A DNA stretch of 64,000 nucleotides from Vibrio atlanticus (GCF_024347315.1 NZ_AP025460.1:2976001-3040000), one strand, 5' to 3'. Positions 1 to 9,498 are shown, counted from the first letter of the stretch. Program-made: numbers and translations. The notes: generated by a model from the sequence alone, not told the origin.

Positions 1-170
1 GTGGCGATACTTATTACCACGGAAAACTTGTGAGAAAGCGTCCGATGGGAAAAGGTAATATTGCGACTTTAGAAGATATTCCACGAGCCATCTCTTTGGT
101 TCAAAAAACCAGTCTACTGTGGATAGTCGTGATGCTAACACTCTCCACTTTAACCATTTTTTTATTCTAG
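1..170 (+). CDS. cbiB: Adenosylcobinamide-phosphate synthase CbiB (3' end only)
   Basis: The window opens inside a gene. Reading from base 3, the last 55 codons end at TAG 168-170. The residues GDTYYHGKLVRKRPMGKG match the conserved C-terminal region of CbiB/CobD-type membrane enzymes, which attach the aminopropanol arm to cobyric acid during late cobalamin synthesis. They are followed by one hydrophobic C-terminal membrane segment. The next gene, a threonine-phosphate decarboxylase, makes the aminopropanol-phosphate this enzyme uses, which supports the call. The N-terminal part is outside the window. Confidence 0.8.
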   Translation, partial: GDTYYHGKLVRKRPMGKGNIATLEDIPRAISLVQKTSLLWIVVMLTLSTLTIFLF

Positions 171-207
171 TTTGTATCTATTCCAACCCTTTACTTTAAG
201 TACGCTA

Positions 208-1278
208 ATGACGATTAAACAACACTCAACCTCAAACGAACTTCCGCATCACGGTGGTAAGTTAATCGAGTTTTCATTGCGCTATCAAAGGCCAATCGAA
301 CAATGGGTCGACCTTTCAACTGGAGTAAGCCCGCACCACTACCCTATACCTGAAATCCCTGCATCGGTATGGAATCGGCTACCAGAAGACGATGATGGCT
401 TAATCACAGCAGCGCAAACCTACTATCAAAGTGATGCCTTGTTACCCGTAGCTGGCAGTCAGGCAGCCATTCAATCACTACCTCATATGATTGCAAAAAC
501 ACAGCCAACATTGACGTACATCCTATTGCCTCATACGGGTTACAAAGAACATCAACATGCGTGGCAGCAGTACGCAGAACAAAGCATACAAGCCGTCATA
601 TTCGACTTTTACCGACATAAACCGACAATCGAACAGCTGAAAACGGCAGACGTGGTCGTAGTGATTAATCCCAATAATCCAACCGCACTGAATGTGCCAC
701 CAAGTGAAGTACTGACTTGGCTAGAACATACCCAAGATCATTCAACGATCGTGATTGATGAGGCGTTTGTAGACTGCACTCCAGAGCTTTCAGTGTTATC
801 GAGCTTCCCAATAGGAGTTCCAGATAACCTAATAGTCCTGCGCTCAGTGGGTAAATTTTTTGGGCTAGCGGGTATTCGTGCAGGCTTTTGCTTTGCCTCA
901 TCATTACGTTTACAAATTCTTAAACAACACCTTGGCCCTTGGACACTCAGTGGCCCAACTCGCTATGTCACCACACATGCCTTGCTCAATTCCCATTGGC
1001 AAAAGGAAAACCGCCAACGACTACATAAAGAGGCTGAGCGTATGAACCTACTCTTACAACAACATTTTGGTCAAATGACGGATTCGGCAAATATAACTTC
1101 ACAGATACTCTTTCACCGAGTTGAAATTTCGGACTCGGCATCATGGCATCATCAGCTCGCCCAGTTAGGTATTTTTACTCGTCATTGTGATGAAAACGAT
1201 GCACTCCGTTTCGGGTTACCCGCTAACGAATCACAATGGCAAGCGCTCACTCGCGCACTCGAACAACTCAAGGAATAA
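208..1278 (+). CDS. cobD: Threonine-phosphate decarboxylase (PLP, class I/II aminotransferase fold)
   Basis: This 356-residue enzyme belongs to the family that decarboxylates L-threonine O-3-phosphate to aminopropanol phosphate for the lower-loop arm of cobalamin. Visible motifs are an N-terminal HHGG, PNNPTA near residue 155, DEAFVD near 185, and the PLP-lysine region RSVGKFFGLAGIRAGF near 217. I take ATG 208 as the start. An in-frame TTG at 172 would add 12 residues that do not look like the family. The gene sits between cbiB and cbiA with spacings of 37 and 2 bases, so the three are probably one transcript. Histidinol-phosphate aminotransferase is a related fold, but the neighbours favour the cobalamin role. 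Confidence 0.85.
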   Translation: MTIKQHSTSNELPHHGGKLIEFSLRYQRPIEQWVDLSTGVSPHHYPIPEIPASVWNRLPEDDDGLITAAQTYYQSDALLPVAGSQAAIQSLPHMIAKTQPTLTYILLPHTGYKEHQHAWQQYAEQSIQAVIFDFYRHKPTIEQLKTADVVVVINPNNPTALNVPPSEVLTWLEHTQDHSTIVIDEAFVDCTPELSVLSSFPIGVPDNLIVLRSVGKFFGLAGIRAGFCFASSLRLQILKQHLGPWTLSGPTRYVTTHALLNSHWQKENRQRLHKEAERMNLLLQQHFGQMTDSANITSQILFHRVEISDSASWHHQLAQLGIFTRHCDENDALRFGLPANESQWQALTRALEQLKE

Positions 1279-1280
1279 TT

Positions 1281-2585
1281 ATGTCTACAGCTTACTGTTC
1301 TGCCCTAGTGGTAGGCGCCCCCTCTTCTGGAAGCGGAAAAACAACCGTGGTCGCCGCTCTAGCAAGAGCTTTGGTTCAACAAGGAAAGAAAGTTCGAGTA
1401 TTCAAAACCGGGCCTGATTTTATTGATCCACAATTTCTATCTATTGCATCAGATACGCCTACTTATCAATTGGATTTGTGGATGTGTGGTGAAGCGGAGT
1501 GCCAACACTTAATTTATCAAGCAGCGTTAGAAGCGGATGTGATTCTAATTGAAGGTGTCATGGGCATGTTTGATGGCAAATGCTCGAGTGCTGATATTGC
1601 CGCTAAGTTTAACCTTCCGATGTTAGCTGTTGTTGATGCTGGCGCAATGGCACAAACCTTTGGCGCGATTGTGAATGGCTTATCGACATTCCGTGATGAC
1701 GTAGATGTTTTTGGTGTAGTAGCCAACCGCGTAGGGTCAGAACGTCACGCTGAAATGCTAAAAGAAAGTCTCAAACCAGAGACAACCTTTTGTGGTTGGT
1801 TACCAAAAGACATGGATTTATCACTACCAGAACGTCATTTAGGTTTAGTACAAGCACAAGAGTTAGATGACATTGAAGAGCGCCTCAACCATGCAGCTCA
1901 ATTACTGCTAAAGCATGGTGATATCCCACTTCCTGCTGCACAAGCATTTGAAAAACCAGAACATGCACTTCCGGTCAGAAGTGAATCTTTATCAGGTCAC
2001 ACTATTGCAGTTGCTCGAGACAAGAGTTTTGCTTTTTTGTATCAAGCCAACCTTGATCTGCTGGTTGAATTAGGCGCTACATTATCATTCTTCTCACCAC
2101 TGGCACATGATGATTTACCAGAGTGTGACGCTTTGTATTTACCGGGAGGTTATCCTGAATTACACATGGATAAGCTGGCGCTCAATAATGCGTTGAAACA
2201 GCAAATCATCGCTCATATTGAACAAGGTAAGCCTTGTTTAGCTGAATGTGGTGGCATGCTTTATCTCAATAAAGCACTGACTGACACCGAAAGCCAAACA
2301 GAAAATATGGTCGGAGCGTTAAATGCCAAAGCGACTATGCAGAAGAAGCTAGCCGCGCTAGGGATCCTAGAAGCCGACTTCAATGGCCAAATGCTGCGTG
2401 GTCATACTTTCCATTATTCAAAGACTGACAGCAAAGAAGCGGTACTCACTCAACCTGTCTCTCAATATGGAAGACCAACCGACCCTGTTTGGACAAAGCA
2501 CAGCACCATCGCTTCTTACGTGCATTGGTACTTCCCATATAACCCTGATTTAGTAGTAAAAATATTCAAAGGAGAGCTCGATTAA
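1281..2585 (+). CDS. cbiA: Cobyrinate a,c-diamide synthase (CobB/CbiA)
   Basis: A 434-residue glutamine-dependent amidotransferase that amidates the a and c side chains of cobyrinate using ATP. The N-terminal half is a dethiobiotin-synthetase-like P-loop domain (GAPSSGSGKTTV near residue 12, then KTGPDFIDPQ). The C-terminal half is a class I glutaminase domain with the nucleophile cysteine in CLAECGGMLYL near residue 330 and the histidine-bearing GHTFHYS near 388. ATG 1281 is chosen over an upstream in-frame ATG at 1236, which lies inside the previous gene. It lies 2 bases after the preceding stop, behind the SD-like AAGGA. The full de novo corrin pathway is not visible here, so it may act in corrinoid salvage. 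Confidence 0.9.
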   Translation: MSTAYCSALVVGAPSSGSGKTTVVAALARALVQQGKKVRVFKTGPDFIDPQFLSIASDTPTYQLDLWMCGEAECQHLIYQAALEADVILIEGVMGMFDGKCSSADIAAKFNLPMLAVVDAGAMAQTFGAIVNGLSTFRDDVDVFGVVANRVGSERHAEMLKESLKPETTFCGWLPKDMDLSLPERHLGLVQAQELDDIEERLNHAAQLLLKHGDIPLPAAQAFEKPEHALPVRSESLSGHTIAVARDKSFAFLYQANLDLLVELGATLSFFSPLAHDDLPECDALYLPGGYPELHMDKLALNNALKQQIIAHIEQGKPCLAECGGMLYLNKALTDTESQTENMVGALNAKATMQKKLAALGILEADFNGQMLRGHTFHYSKTDSKEAVLTQPVSQYGRPTDPVWTKHSTIASYVHWYFPYNPDLVVKIFKGELD

Positions 2586-2825
2586 GCATGGTCGAAAGAA
2601 TACGCCTTGAACACTTTCACGAAGAACAGTCTGTCAAAAGTTGATATTTGTCGCTTCACGGTCAATAGTTAAAATAATGTTAACAAGCAAGTCAGTGTCA
2701 GACTTTGCTTCGTAAACAATTTAGCTGATGCACGCTTACATCAAAGACGTCGCCAAGTCGGGCATCGAGTTTCGTTCGCTGCAATCTTACTGCAGCGTAG
2801 GTAGAAAACCGATCAAGGAGGATCT

Positions 2826-3623
2826 ATGCCTCGTACATTGAATACACAAGACTTTGACGATAAACAAAAAGAAATCAAAGACTCAGAATACGCTCGTACA
2901 ATACCATGTAATCAGGTGAGCATTTCCGCTCCCTTTCATTGGTTGTCTCTTGCTTTACACGACTTGGTAAGAATGCCATTAATCAGCGCATTTTACGGTT
3001 TGTGCTTTATGGGTGCCGCGATTGCCATCGTTCAACTTGTCCAATGGCAAGGGACACATTTGGTCGTTATGCCAAGTTTAATCGTGTACATGCTAATAGG
3101 GCCGTTTCTTGCTCTAGGTTTGTATGATGCAGCCTGGGAAAGAGAAAAGGGACACAACGCTAGCCTACTGCACTCGATGAAAGCAATTACTCGCAACTCC
3201 ACCCATCAATGGGCGTTTGCGATTGTGTTAATGGTTGCAATGATCTTTTGGATGCGGATTGCTGCGTTATTGCATGCGCTCTACCCTTCCGTACAAGGAG
3301 CACCATTAAGCGAGTTTGCACCATTCCTGATTACGGGTTCGGTGATTGGATTGGTTATCGCGAGTCTGATATTTAGCATCTCAGCATTTTCGATTCCATT
3401 GATGATGGAAAGGCGTGTAGATGTAATGAGTGCCATTTTTACTAGCTTCAACGCTGTTAAATCAAACATCCCTGCGATGGTCGTTTGGGCTGGTATCATT
3501 GGTACAGGTATCTTAGTCGGCTTCGCGACCTACGGTGTCGGTATGATTGTAACGATGCCATTGCTTGGTTACGGAACATGGCATGCTTACCACGAAATCA
3601 TCAAGAAGAAACACCACGTTTAA
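2826..3623 (+). CDS. DUF2189 family integral membrane protein
   Basis: A 265-residue membrane protein with a hydrophilic N-terminal 40 residues, then about six hydrophobic helices. It has the typical DUF2189 layout, including the segment GPFLALGLYDAAWEREKG around residue 95, found in proteobacterial members. Function is unknown. The start is well supported by an AAGGAGG ribosome-binding site seven bases upstream. The gene stands alone behind a 240-base gap and is followed by an intrinsic terminator at 3659. The 240-base leader contains a 7-bp hairpin (2777-2797) but no motif I recognise. Confidence 0.75.
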   Translation: MPRTLNTQDFDDKQKEIKDSEYARTIPCNQVSISAPFHWLSLALHDLVRMPLISAFYGLCFMGAAIAIVQLVQWQGTHLVVMPSLIVYMLIGPFLALGLYDAAWEREKGHNASLLHSMKAITRNSTHQWAFAIVLMVAMIFWMRIAALLHALYPSVQGAPLSEFAPFLITGSVIGLVIASLIFSISAFSIPLMMERRVDVMSAIFTSFNAVKSNIPAMVVWAGIIGTGILVGFATYGVGMIVTMPLLGYGTWHAYHEIIKKKHHV

Positions 3624-3658
3624 ATCGTTTCACGATCGATGAGCAATGTTATGATGAG

Positions 3659-3687
3659 GCCTTAGCTTAAACGCTGAGGCTTTTTTT
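3659..3687 (+). terminator. Intrinsic terminator after the DUF2189 gene
   Basis: GCCTTAGC pairs with GCTGAGGC (one G-T pair) across a short loop and is followed by seven T residues. Confidence 0.75.
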
Positions 3688-3701
3688 GGAGTTAACAACG
3701 C

Positions 3702-4202
3702 TTGTCTTACACCCCGCAACAACATCGAGTAAATAAGAAACTGGGCGAATGCCTAGCTATCGCTAATCAACATTTTTCTCGTGAATTTCCATGCCCAACC
3801 GTCACTTACAAGTTAAGAGGAAAGGCAGCGGGAAAAGCCTACCTTCAGTTAAACGAGATTAAACTCAACCAAGTGCTATTCAGCGAAAATGAAGACGCCT
3901 TTATTAACGAAGTCGTACCTCATGAACTCGCACATCTGATCACACATCAGGTATTCGGACGAGTTAGGCCTCACGGGAATGAGTGGAAATACGTGATGGA
4001 AAAGGTATTCAATGTACCGGCCAGAACGACTCACAGCTTAGAAATCACCTCAGTGCAGGGCAAAACTTTTGAGTATCGCTGTGATTGCACCACTTATCCC
4101 CTGTCGATAAGACGACACAATAAAGTCATCCGCAACCAATCAACTTATCGTTGCCAACAATGCCAGCAAATCTTAGCTTTTACCGGCCTTCAATTGAGCT
4201 AA
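3702..4202 (+). CDS. sprT: SprT family zinc metalloprotease-like protein
   Basis: A 166-residue SprT-domain protein. The metalloprotease motif HELAH (PHELAHLITHQ) lies near residue 73, and a C-terminal zinc ribbon is formed by the CDC near 129 and CQQC near 152. The bacterial role is poorly defined; the fold is shared with eukaryotic SPRTN. The start is TTG 3702, behind a GGAG at 3687-3690. No better in-frame ATG exists near the conserved N-terminus. The order sprT-endA-rsmE-gshB-yqgE-ruvX is the same as in Escherichia coli. Confidence 0.85.
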   Translation: MSYTPQQHRVNKKLGECLAIANQHFSREFPCPTVTYKLRGKAAGKAYLQLNEIKLNQVLFSENEDAFINEVVPHELAHLITHQVFGRVRPHGNEWKYVMEKVFNVPARTTHSLEITSVQGKTFEYRCDCTTYPLSIRRHNKVIRNQSTYRCQQCQQILAFTGLQLS

Positions 4203-4299
4203 GTCTTGATCTCACAAGTTAACGCGAATAAATGTAATAGAGAGAACTAACATTTGAGTGCTAGACTGTTGTTTATCATACTTTCATCAGTCTTTTTCC

Positions 4300-5031
4300 A
4301 TGCAAAAAACCACTCAAAAAGCATTTGGCCTATCGGTGTCTTTCTACTTATCAATAGTATTTGGCCTACTGGTAACCCAAAGCGTTTTCGCCGCTCCACC
4401 AAGTTCGTTCTCCAAAGCCAAAAAAGAAGCCGTGAAGATTTATCTCGATCACCCGACTTCATTTTATTGTGGTTGTGACATCACTTGGAAAGACAAAAAG
4501 AAAGGTATCCCCGACCTCGACGGCTGTGGTTATCAAGTGAGAAAACAGCAAAAGCGCGCTTCCCGTATAGAATGGGAACACGTGGTTCCAGCTTGGCAAT
4601 TCGGCCACCAGCGTCAGTGCTGGCAAGATGGCGGACGTAAGAACTGCACTCGCAATGACAAAATATTTAAATCGATGGAAGCCGATCTTCACAACCTGAC
4701 TCCGGCAATTGGCGAGGTTAACGGTGATCGATCCAATTACAATTTCAGTCAGTGGAATGGAATGGATGGCGTGAGCTATGGTCAGTGTGAAATGCAGGTC
4801 AACTTCAAACAGCGTAAGGTTATGCCGCCAGACAGAGCAAAAGGTTCTATCGCGCGTACTTATCTTTACATGAGCCAAGAGTATGATTTCAAGCTCTCTA
4901 AGCAGCAGACTAACCTGATGATGGCGTGGAACAATCAGTTTCCTGTCGATAAGTGGGAATGTACTCGTGATGAGCGAATCTATGCCATCCAGGGGAATCA
5001 CAACCCATTTGTTTTCCCTGCTTGCAGATAA
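4300..5031 (+). CDS. endA: Secreted endonuclease I (Dns/EndA)
   Basis: A 243-residue periplasmic or extracellular nuclease of the endonuclease I family, which degrades DNA non-specifically and limits natural transformation in vibrios. An N-terminal signal peptide ends near VFA-APP (about residue 31). The catalytic motif EWEHVVPAW lies near residue 97 and includes the active-site histidine. Several cysteines (CGC, CGY, CWQ, NC, CEM, WEC, PAC) fit the disulfide-bonded family. ATG 4300 gives a clean signal peptide but has no clear ribosome-binding site. A GTG at 4258 would add 14 residues and cannot be excluded. Confidence 0.9.
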   Translation: MQKTTQKAFGLSVSFYLSIVFGLLVTQSVFAAPPSSFSKAKKEAVKIYLDHPTSFYCGCDITWKDKKKGIPDLDGCGYQVRKQQKRASRIEWEHVVPAWQFGHQRQCWQDGGRKNCTRNDKIFKSMEADLHNLTPAIGEVNGDRSNYNFSQWNGMDGVSYGQCEMQVNFKQRKVMPPDRAKGSIARTYLYMSQEYDFKLSKQQTNLMMAWNNQFPVDKWECTRDERIYAIQGNHNPFVFPACR

Positions 5032-5072
5032 CACGACTCAGTCAACCTACATCTCCAATTGCCTCCATCTCA

Positions 5073-5108
5073 AACAAGAGTTTCAGAATTGCCCCTGAAA
5101 CTCTTGTT
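5073..5108 (+). terminator. Long hairpin, probable terminator after endA
   Basis: A perfect 14-bp inverted repeat (AACAAGAGTTTCAG and its complement, 8-base loop) is followed by CTACCC and then a run of T at about 5118. The T tract is displaced, so efficiency is uncertain. Confidence 0.55.
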
Positions 5109-5190
5109 CTACCCTTGTTTTTTCAACTAAAAGCATCCATGTTAGGCAGAGACAAAATACCCAAATGACACTATTTATAGGTTTACCAGC

Positions 5191-5922
5191 ATGAGAATCC
5201 CTCGCATCCATCACCCAGAACGCATTCATCAGTTAGGTTCACTCGCTTTAGGCGAAGATGCCGCGGGTCATGTTGGTCGAGTCCTTCGTATGAAAGAAGG
5301 TCAAGATGTTCTTCTATTTGATGGCAGTGGCGCTGAATTCCCTGCGACAATTGCTGAAGTATCAAAAAAGAACGTCACAGTTAATGTTACTGAACGTATC
5401 GAACGTAGCAGCGAATCTCCGTTAGACTTACATTTAGGCCAAGTGATTTCACGTGGCGACAAAATGGAATTCACGATTCAGAAATCGGTTGAGCTTGGTG
5501 TCAACACCATTACCCCGCTGATTTCAGAGCGCTGTGGCGTTAAACTGGATACTAAACGCTTCGAGAAAAAGCTCGCGCAGTGGCAAAAGATTGCTATCGC
5601 AGCATGTGAACAATCTGGTCGCAATACGGTTCCGGTTATACGCCCAATCATGCAACTTGAAGAGTGGTGCAGCGAACCGAGTGAAGCGTTGAAGCTAAAC
5701 CTGCATCCTCGTGCAAAATACTCAATCAATACCCTTCCAGAACCCGTCAGTAAGGTGCGCCTATTGATCGGTCCGGAAGGCGGACTGTCAGCTGAAGAAA
5801 TCGGCATGACAGAACAATACAAATTTGAAGAGACGCTACTCGGCCCACGTGTACTTCGTACCGAGACAGCAGCTCTAACCGCAATTACTGCCTTACAAGT
5901 CCGTTTTGGCGATCTAGGCTAG
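5191..5922 (+). CDS. rsmE: 16S rRNA m3U1498 methyltransferase RsmE
   Basis: A 243-residue SPOUT-class methyltransferase that N3-methylates U1498 of 16S rRNA using S-adenosylmethionine. An N-terminal PUA-like domain (residues 1-70) precedes the knotted SPOUT domain, which has [14 protein letters not shown] near 190 and the C-terminal [13 protein letters not shown] near 215, both forming the cofactor pocket. Length matches the family. gshB starts only 9 bases downstream behind AGGAG, so the two are co-transcribed. Confidence 0.95.
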   Translation: MRIPRIHHPERIHQLGSLALGEDAAGHVGRVLRMKEGQDVLLFDGSGAEFPATIAEVSKKNVTVNVTERIERSSESPLDLHLGQVISRGDKMEFTIQKSVELGVNTITPLISERCGVKLDTKRFEKKLAQWQKIAIAACEQSGRNTVPVIRPIMQLEEWCSEPSEALKLNLHPRAKYSINTLPEPVSKVRLLIGPEGGLSAEEIGMTEQYKFEETLLGPRVLRTETAALTAITALQVRFGDLG

Positions 5923-5931
5923 GAGAAAAAA

Positions 5932-6882
5932 ATGATCAAACTTGGCATCGTAATGGATCCAATTTCATCCATTAACATCAAAAAAGACTCTAGCTTTGCC
6001 ATGATGCTTGAAGCTCAGCGTCGTGGTTACGAAATCCATTACATGGAAATGGATGATCTACATTTAGATCAAGGCGTAGCCATTGCTGACACTAAGGTTG
6101 TTGAACTAAAAGAAGATCCAAACGGCTGGTACGAATTCAAATCAGAACAGACTATCGCTCTCTCTGATTTAGATGCGGTACTGATGCGTAAAGATCCTCC
6201 GTTTGATACAGAGTACATCTACGCAACTTACATTCTTGAGCGTGCTGAAGAGAACGGCGCACTGATCGTAAACAAGCCACAAAGCTTACGTGACTGTAAC
6301 GAGAAGCTATTCACGGCTTGGTTCCCTGAACTGACACCAACCACCATCGTGACTCGTAAAGCTGAAAAAATTAAAGCGTTCCGAGAAGAACACGGTGACG
6401 TGATTCTAAAACCACTTGATGGTATGGGCGGCGCGTCTATCTTCCGAGTGAAAGAGGGCGATCCAAACGTATCAGTGATCATTGAAACACTGACTAACCA
6501 CGGCCAAAACTACGCAATGGCACAAACCTTTGTTCCGGACATCAGCAATGGTGATAAGCGTATTCTTGTAGTTGACGGTGAACCAATGCCTTACTGTCTA
6601 GCGCGTATTCCTGCAAAAGGGGAAACTCGAGGTAACCTTGCTGCTGGCGGTACAGGTGAAGCTCGTCCTCTAAGTGAAACAGACTGGGCTATCGCAAGAG
6701 CAGTTGCTCCTGCACTGAAAGAGAAAGGCTTAATCTTTGTTGGGCTTGATGTTATCGGCGACAAGCTGACTGAAATTAACGTGACCAGCCCTACTTGTAT
6801 CCGTGAAATTGAAGCTGCTTTTGATATTTCTGTAACAGGAAAATTAATGGACGCAATCGAGCGTCGCGTTAACGCTAAATAG
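5932..6882 (+). CDS. gshB: Glutathione synthetase
   Basis: A 316-residue ATP-grasp enzyme that joins gamma-glutamylcysteine and glycine. It has the family's N-terminal KLGIVMDPI, the central ILKPLDGMGGASIFR glycine-rich ATP loop near residue 160, and the C-terminal metal-binding EINVTSPTCIREIE near 282. A GGAG site just upstream fits the start, and the gene is followed by a terminator at 6935. Confidence 0.97.
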   Translation: MIKLGIVMDPISSINIKKDSSFAMMLEAQRRGYEIHYMEMDDLHLDQGVAIADTKVVELKEDPNGWYEFKSEQTIALSDLDAVLMRKDPPFDTEYIYATYILERAEENGALIVNKPQSLRDCNEKLFTAWFPELTPTTIVTRKAEKIKAFREEHGDVILKPLDGMGGASIFRVKEGDPNVSVIIETLTNHGQNYAMAQTFVPDISNGDKRILVVDGEPMPYCLARIPAKGETRGNLAAGGTGEARPLSETDWAIARAVAPALKEKGLIFVGLDVIGDKLTEINVTSPTCIREIEAAFDISVTGKLMDAIERRVNAK

Positions 6883-6934
6883 CCTAGACTTAAGAAAGTC
6901 TTAGCTGTTGCAAACATTTAGACACTGAATCAAT

Positions 6935-6959
6935 GAGCGGCTTCACGCCGCTCTTTTTC
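6935..6959 (+). terminator. Intrinsic terminator after gshB
   Basis: GAGCGGC and GCCGCTC form a 7-bp GC-rich stem with a 5-base loop, followed by five T residues. Confidence 0.85.
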
Positions 6960-6990
6960 CTTTACTGGGAACACACTGGCAGGAGGCTCT

Positions 6991-7554
6991 ATGAATTTAA
7001 CGAACCACTTTCTGGTTGCTATGCCCGGAATGAAAGATCCCTATTTTCAAAACTCGGTGATCTACCTTTGTGAGCACAACGACGAAGGCGCGATGGGCTT
7101 AATGATCAACGCCCCTATTGATGTCACTGTCGGAAGCATGCTTAAACAAGTTGAGGTTGATTCTGAGCAGCCGAAATCCAACCAAGCAAGCCTTGATAAG
7201 CCAGTATTGAACGGTGGACCGGTCGCAGAAGACCGTGGGTTTATTTTGCACAAACCTAAAGGCAGCTATCAATCCAGTATCAACATGACAGATCAAATCT
7301 CAGTAACAACCTCGAAAGATATTCTGATGGTCTTAGGTACAGAAGATGAACCTATGCATTATCTGGTCGCGCTTGGTTATGCAGGATGGGAACCAGGACA
7401 ACTGGAAATCGAGCTGACTGAAAACTCATGGCTAACCGTTGAGGCCGATCCAAAGGTTATCTTCGACACGCCAATTTCGGATCGCTGGAAAGTTGCCGTG
7501 CAAATGTTAGGTATTAACGCGGCTCAGCTTTCAGCAGACGCAGGACACGCCTAG
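6991..7554 (+). CDS. yqgE: YqgE/AlgH family protein
   Basis: A 187-residue UPF0301 protein. The family signature is the start [19 protein letters not shown], followed by [16 protein letters not shown] and a central NGGPV. The biochemical function is not established; AlgH was named for an effect on alginate genes in Pseudomonas. An AGGAGG site sits six bases before the ATG. It lies directly upstream of ruvX, as in most gammaproteobacteria. Confidence 0.93.
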   Translation: MNLTNHFLVAMPGMKDPYFQNSVIYLCEHNDEGAMGLMINAPIDVTVGSMLKQVEVDSEQPKSNQASLDKPVLNGGPVAEDRGFILHKPKGSYQSSINMTDQISVTTSKDILMVLGTEDEPMHYLVALGYAGWEPGQLEIELTENSWLTVEADPKVIFDTPISDRWKVAVQMLGINAAQLSADAGHA

Positions 7555-7614
7555 CTCAAATTAGCTCCATAAAATAAATAAACACTCTCAAACACAGATA
7601 AATTTGGAAACCCC

Positions 7615-8037
7615 ATGTCACGAACAATTATGGCATTTGACTACGGTACAAAAAGTATCGGCAGTGCGATAGGGCAAGAAATCACGGGCACCGCAAGCCC
7701 TCTAAAAGCTTTTAAAGCCAAAGATGGCATCCCTAACTGGGACGATATCGAGAAGCAAATTAAGGAATGGCAGCCAAATCTTATCGTGGTTGGCCTTCCG
7801 ACCGACCTTCATGGTAAAGATCTAGCAGCTATTACACCCAGAGCAAAGAAATTCGCTAACCGTCTTAAAGGACGCTTTGGTGTGGATGTTGAACTGCATG
7901 ATGAAAGACTTTCTACGACAGAAGCAAGGGCCGACCTTTTTGAAATGGGCGGCTATAAAGCGCTAAGTAAAGGTAACGTCGATAATCAATCAGCCGTTGT
8001 AATTCTAGAGAGCTGGTTTGAAGCACAATATGGCTAA
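7615..8037 (+). CDS. ruvX: Holliday junction resolvase-like protein RuvX (YqgF)
   Basis: A 140-residue RNase H-fold protein. The conserved acidic residues are visible in [11 protein letters not shown] near the N-terminus, VVGLP near residue 59, and [10 protein letters not shown] near 98. The family is linked to 16S rRNA 5' end processing and possibly to Holliday junction cleavage. It follows yqgE by 60 bases. Confidence 0.93.
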   Translation: MSRTIMAFDYGTKSIGSAIGQEITGTASPLKAFKAKDGIPNWDDIEKQIKEWQPNLIVVGLPTDLHGKDLAAITPRAKKFANRLKGRFGVDVELHDERLSTTEARADLFEMGGYKALSKGNVDNQSAVVILESWFEAQYG

Positions 8038-8136
8038 GTTATTTATTTATTTAGCAAACTCGAGCAAGCTTATGATCCCTTGCCATTTTAACTGCGTAAT
8101 GAAGGAGCGATAAAGGAAAAGAACTTGGGAGTTCAT

Positions 8137-8313
8137 ATGAAAATTTTTCTAGCAATATTCATAGCGTTATCTATAACGGCATGCAGCTCAATGGGAAGCG
8201 GTTCCGCGGGTTACGACGGTCAACAGTACCCGTCAAAAATCAAATTAGAAAAGGAGCGCGGTTACTCATATGATACCCATCGCTCCAACATGCACTCATC
8301 TAACATGCATTAA
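8137..8313 (+). CDS. Small predicted lipoprotein (58 residues)
   Basis: A short protein with a lipoprotein signal peptide. A charged MK start and hydrophobic stretch end in the lipobox ITAC, placing the lipidated cysteine near residue 16. The mature part is only about 42 residues, rich in Ser, Gly, Tyr and Lys, and ends with a repeated SNMH. I choose ATG 8137, with GGGA about six bases upstream, over an in-frame TTG at 8125. I recognise no family. It lies alone between ruvX and pilU and has its own terminator. Confidence 0.65.
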   Translation: MKIFLAIFIALSITACSSMGSGSAGYDGQQYPSKIKLEKERGYSYDTHRSNMHSSNMH

Positions 8314-8326
8314 GCTATAAACGAAT

Positions 8327-8351
8327 AAAACCCGCCACAGAAGCGGGTTTT
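8327..8351. terminator. Bidirectional terminator between lipoprotein gene and pilU
   Basis: AAAACCCGC and GCGGGTTTT form a 9-bp stem with a 7-base loop. It has T and A runs on both sides, so it can serve both converging genes. Confidence 0.8.
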
Positions 8352-8374
8352 GTGTTTATCAACAAAGCCGTGAC

Positions 8375-9484
8375 TTAGCCCATATCAATCTTAACGCCAG
8401 CCAACGCACCAGTTCCGTAGTCATCATCGCCACGTTTGGTCTTAAGCATTAAACGCAAGTCATTGGCAGAATCTGCACTATGGAATGCATCATCCTCGCT
8501 AATCTTGTCCGCAACTACTAAATCATACAAAGCTTGGTCAAAAGTCTGCATACCAATCTCTTTCGATTTGGCCATGGTCGCTTTTAACTCATGCAACTCA
8601 CCACGACGAATCAAGTCAGATATACGAGGGCTATTTAGAAGAATTTCGAAGACACCATGACGACCATTGCCATTTTTATCGCGTATTAACTGCTGAGCGA
8701 CCACACCACGCAGATTCATCGACAGATCAAACAAGAACTGCTCTTTCTGCTCTTTCGGCACCAAGTGAAGAATACGCTCTAGCGCTTGGTTAGCGTTATT
8801 GGCATGCAGGGTTGCCATACACAAGTGACCCGTTTCAGCAAAGGTCATCGCGTATTCCATGGTTTCACGACTACGGATTTCGCCAATCAAAATCATATCA
8901 GGGGCTTGGCGTAACGAGTTTTTAAGCGCGACTTCATAGCTTTCGGTGTCGAGTCCAACCTCTCGTTGAGTCACGATGCACTTTTTATGTTCGTGTACGA
9001 ATTCAATCGGGTCTTCAACCGTCAAGATATGACCTGAACGATTGGTATTGCGATAGCCTGTCATCGCAGCCATCGAGGTCGATTTACCAGAGCCAGTCGC
9101 ACCAACCACCAGCACAAGCCCGCGCTTAGCGATTGAAAGGTCTTGTAGTACGTCAGGAAGCTTTAATTGCTCAAAGGTTGGGATGTTAGTCTCGATGCGA
9201 CGAATTACCGCTCCAGGTAGCTCTCGCTGAAAGAATGCACTCACACGAAAACGACCAAAATCACGCACGATGGCAAAATTAGCCTCACGCGTTTGCTTGT
9301 ATTCATCGCGTCGATCTTGATCCATCATTGCATCAAGTAACTGAGATACTTGATCAGCATTCAACTTCTCTCCCTGAGGTCGTAGTTCACCATCCACACG
9401 AAATAGAATTGGCGCATCGACTGTGATGTAAAGATCCGACGCCTTTTGAGAGAGCATCCCTTCAAGGATTTGATTCAATTCCAT
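8375..9484 (-). CDS. pilU: Type IV pilus retraction-associated ATPase PilU
   Basis: A 369-residue hexameric ATPase of the PilT/PilU group that assists pilus retraction, acting at the cytoplasmic face of the inner membrane. Walker A is VVGATGSGKST near residue 128, the Asp box is TVEDPIEFVHEH, Walker B is DMILIGEIRS, and the His box is GHLCMATLHANN. Differences from canonical PilT, such as ATGSGKST and the acidic C-terminal tail, fit PilU. The start is ATG 9484: an AAGG site lies eight bases upstream, whereas the in-frame GTG at 9493 overlaps that site. It follows pilT by 14 bases. Confidence 0.92.
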   Translation of the reverse strand: MELNQILEGMLSQKASDLYITVDAPILFRVDGELRPQGEKLNADQVSQLLDAMMDQDRRDEYKQTREANFAIVRDFGRFRVSAFFQRELPGAVIRRIETNIPTFEQLKLPDVLQDLSIAKRGLVLVVGATGSGKSTSMAAMTGYRNTNRSGHILTVEDPIEFVHEHKKCIVTQREVGLDTESYEVALKNSLRQAPDMILIGEIRSRETMEYAMTFAETGHLCMATLHANNANQALERILHLVPKEQKEQFLFDLSMNLRGVVAQQLIRDKNGNGRHGVFEILLNSPRISDLIRRGELHELKATMAKSKEIGMQTFDQALYDLVVADKISEDDAFHSADSANDLRLMLKTKRGDDDYGTGALAGVKIDMG

Positions 9485-9498
9485 TTTGTTCACCTTGA

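Noticed and set aside
2777..2797. CGCTGCA/TGCAGCG hairpin before the DUF2189 gene as a riboswitch or terminator
   Set aside because: A lone 7-bp hairpin with no T run and no conserved riboswitch core; a cobalamin box was looked for and not seen.
4459..5034. A 191-codon open frame on the minus strand opposite endonuclease I
   Set aside because: It is the shadow of a well-conserved secreted nuclease gene, has no ribosome-binding site and resembles no family.
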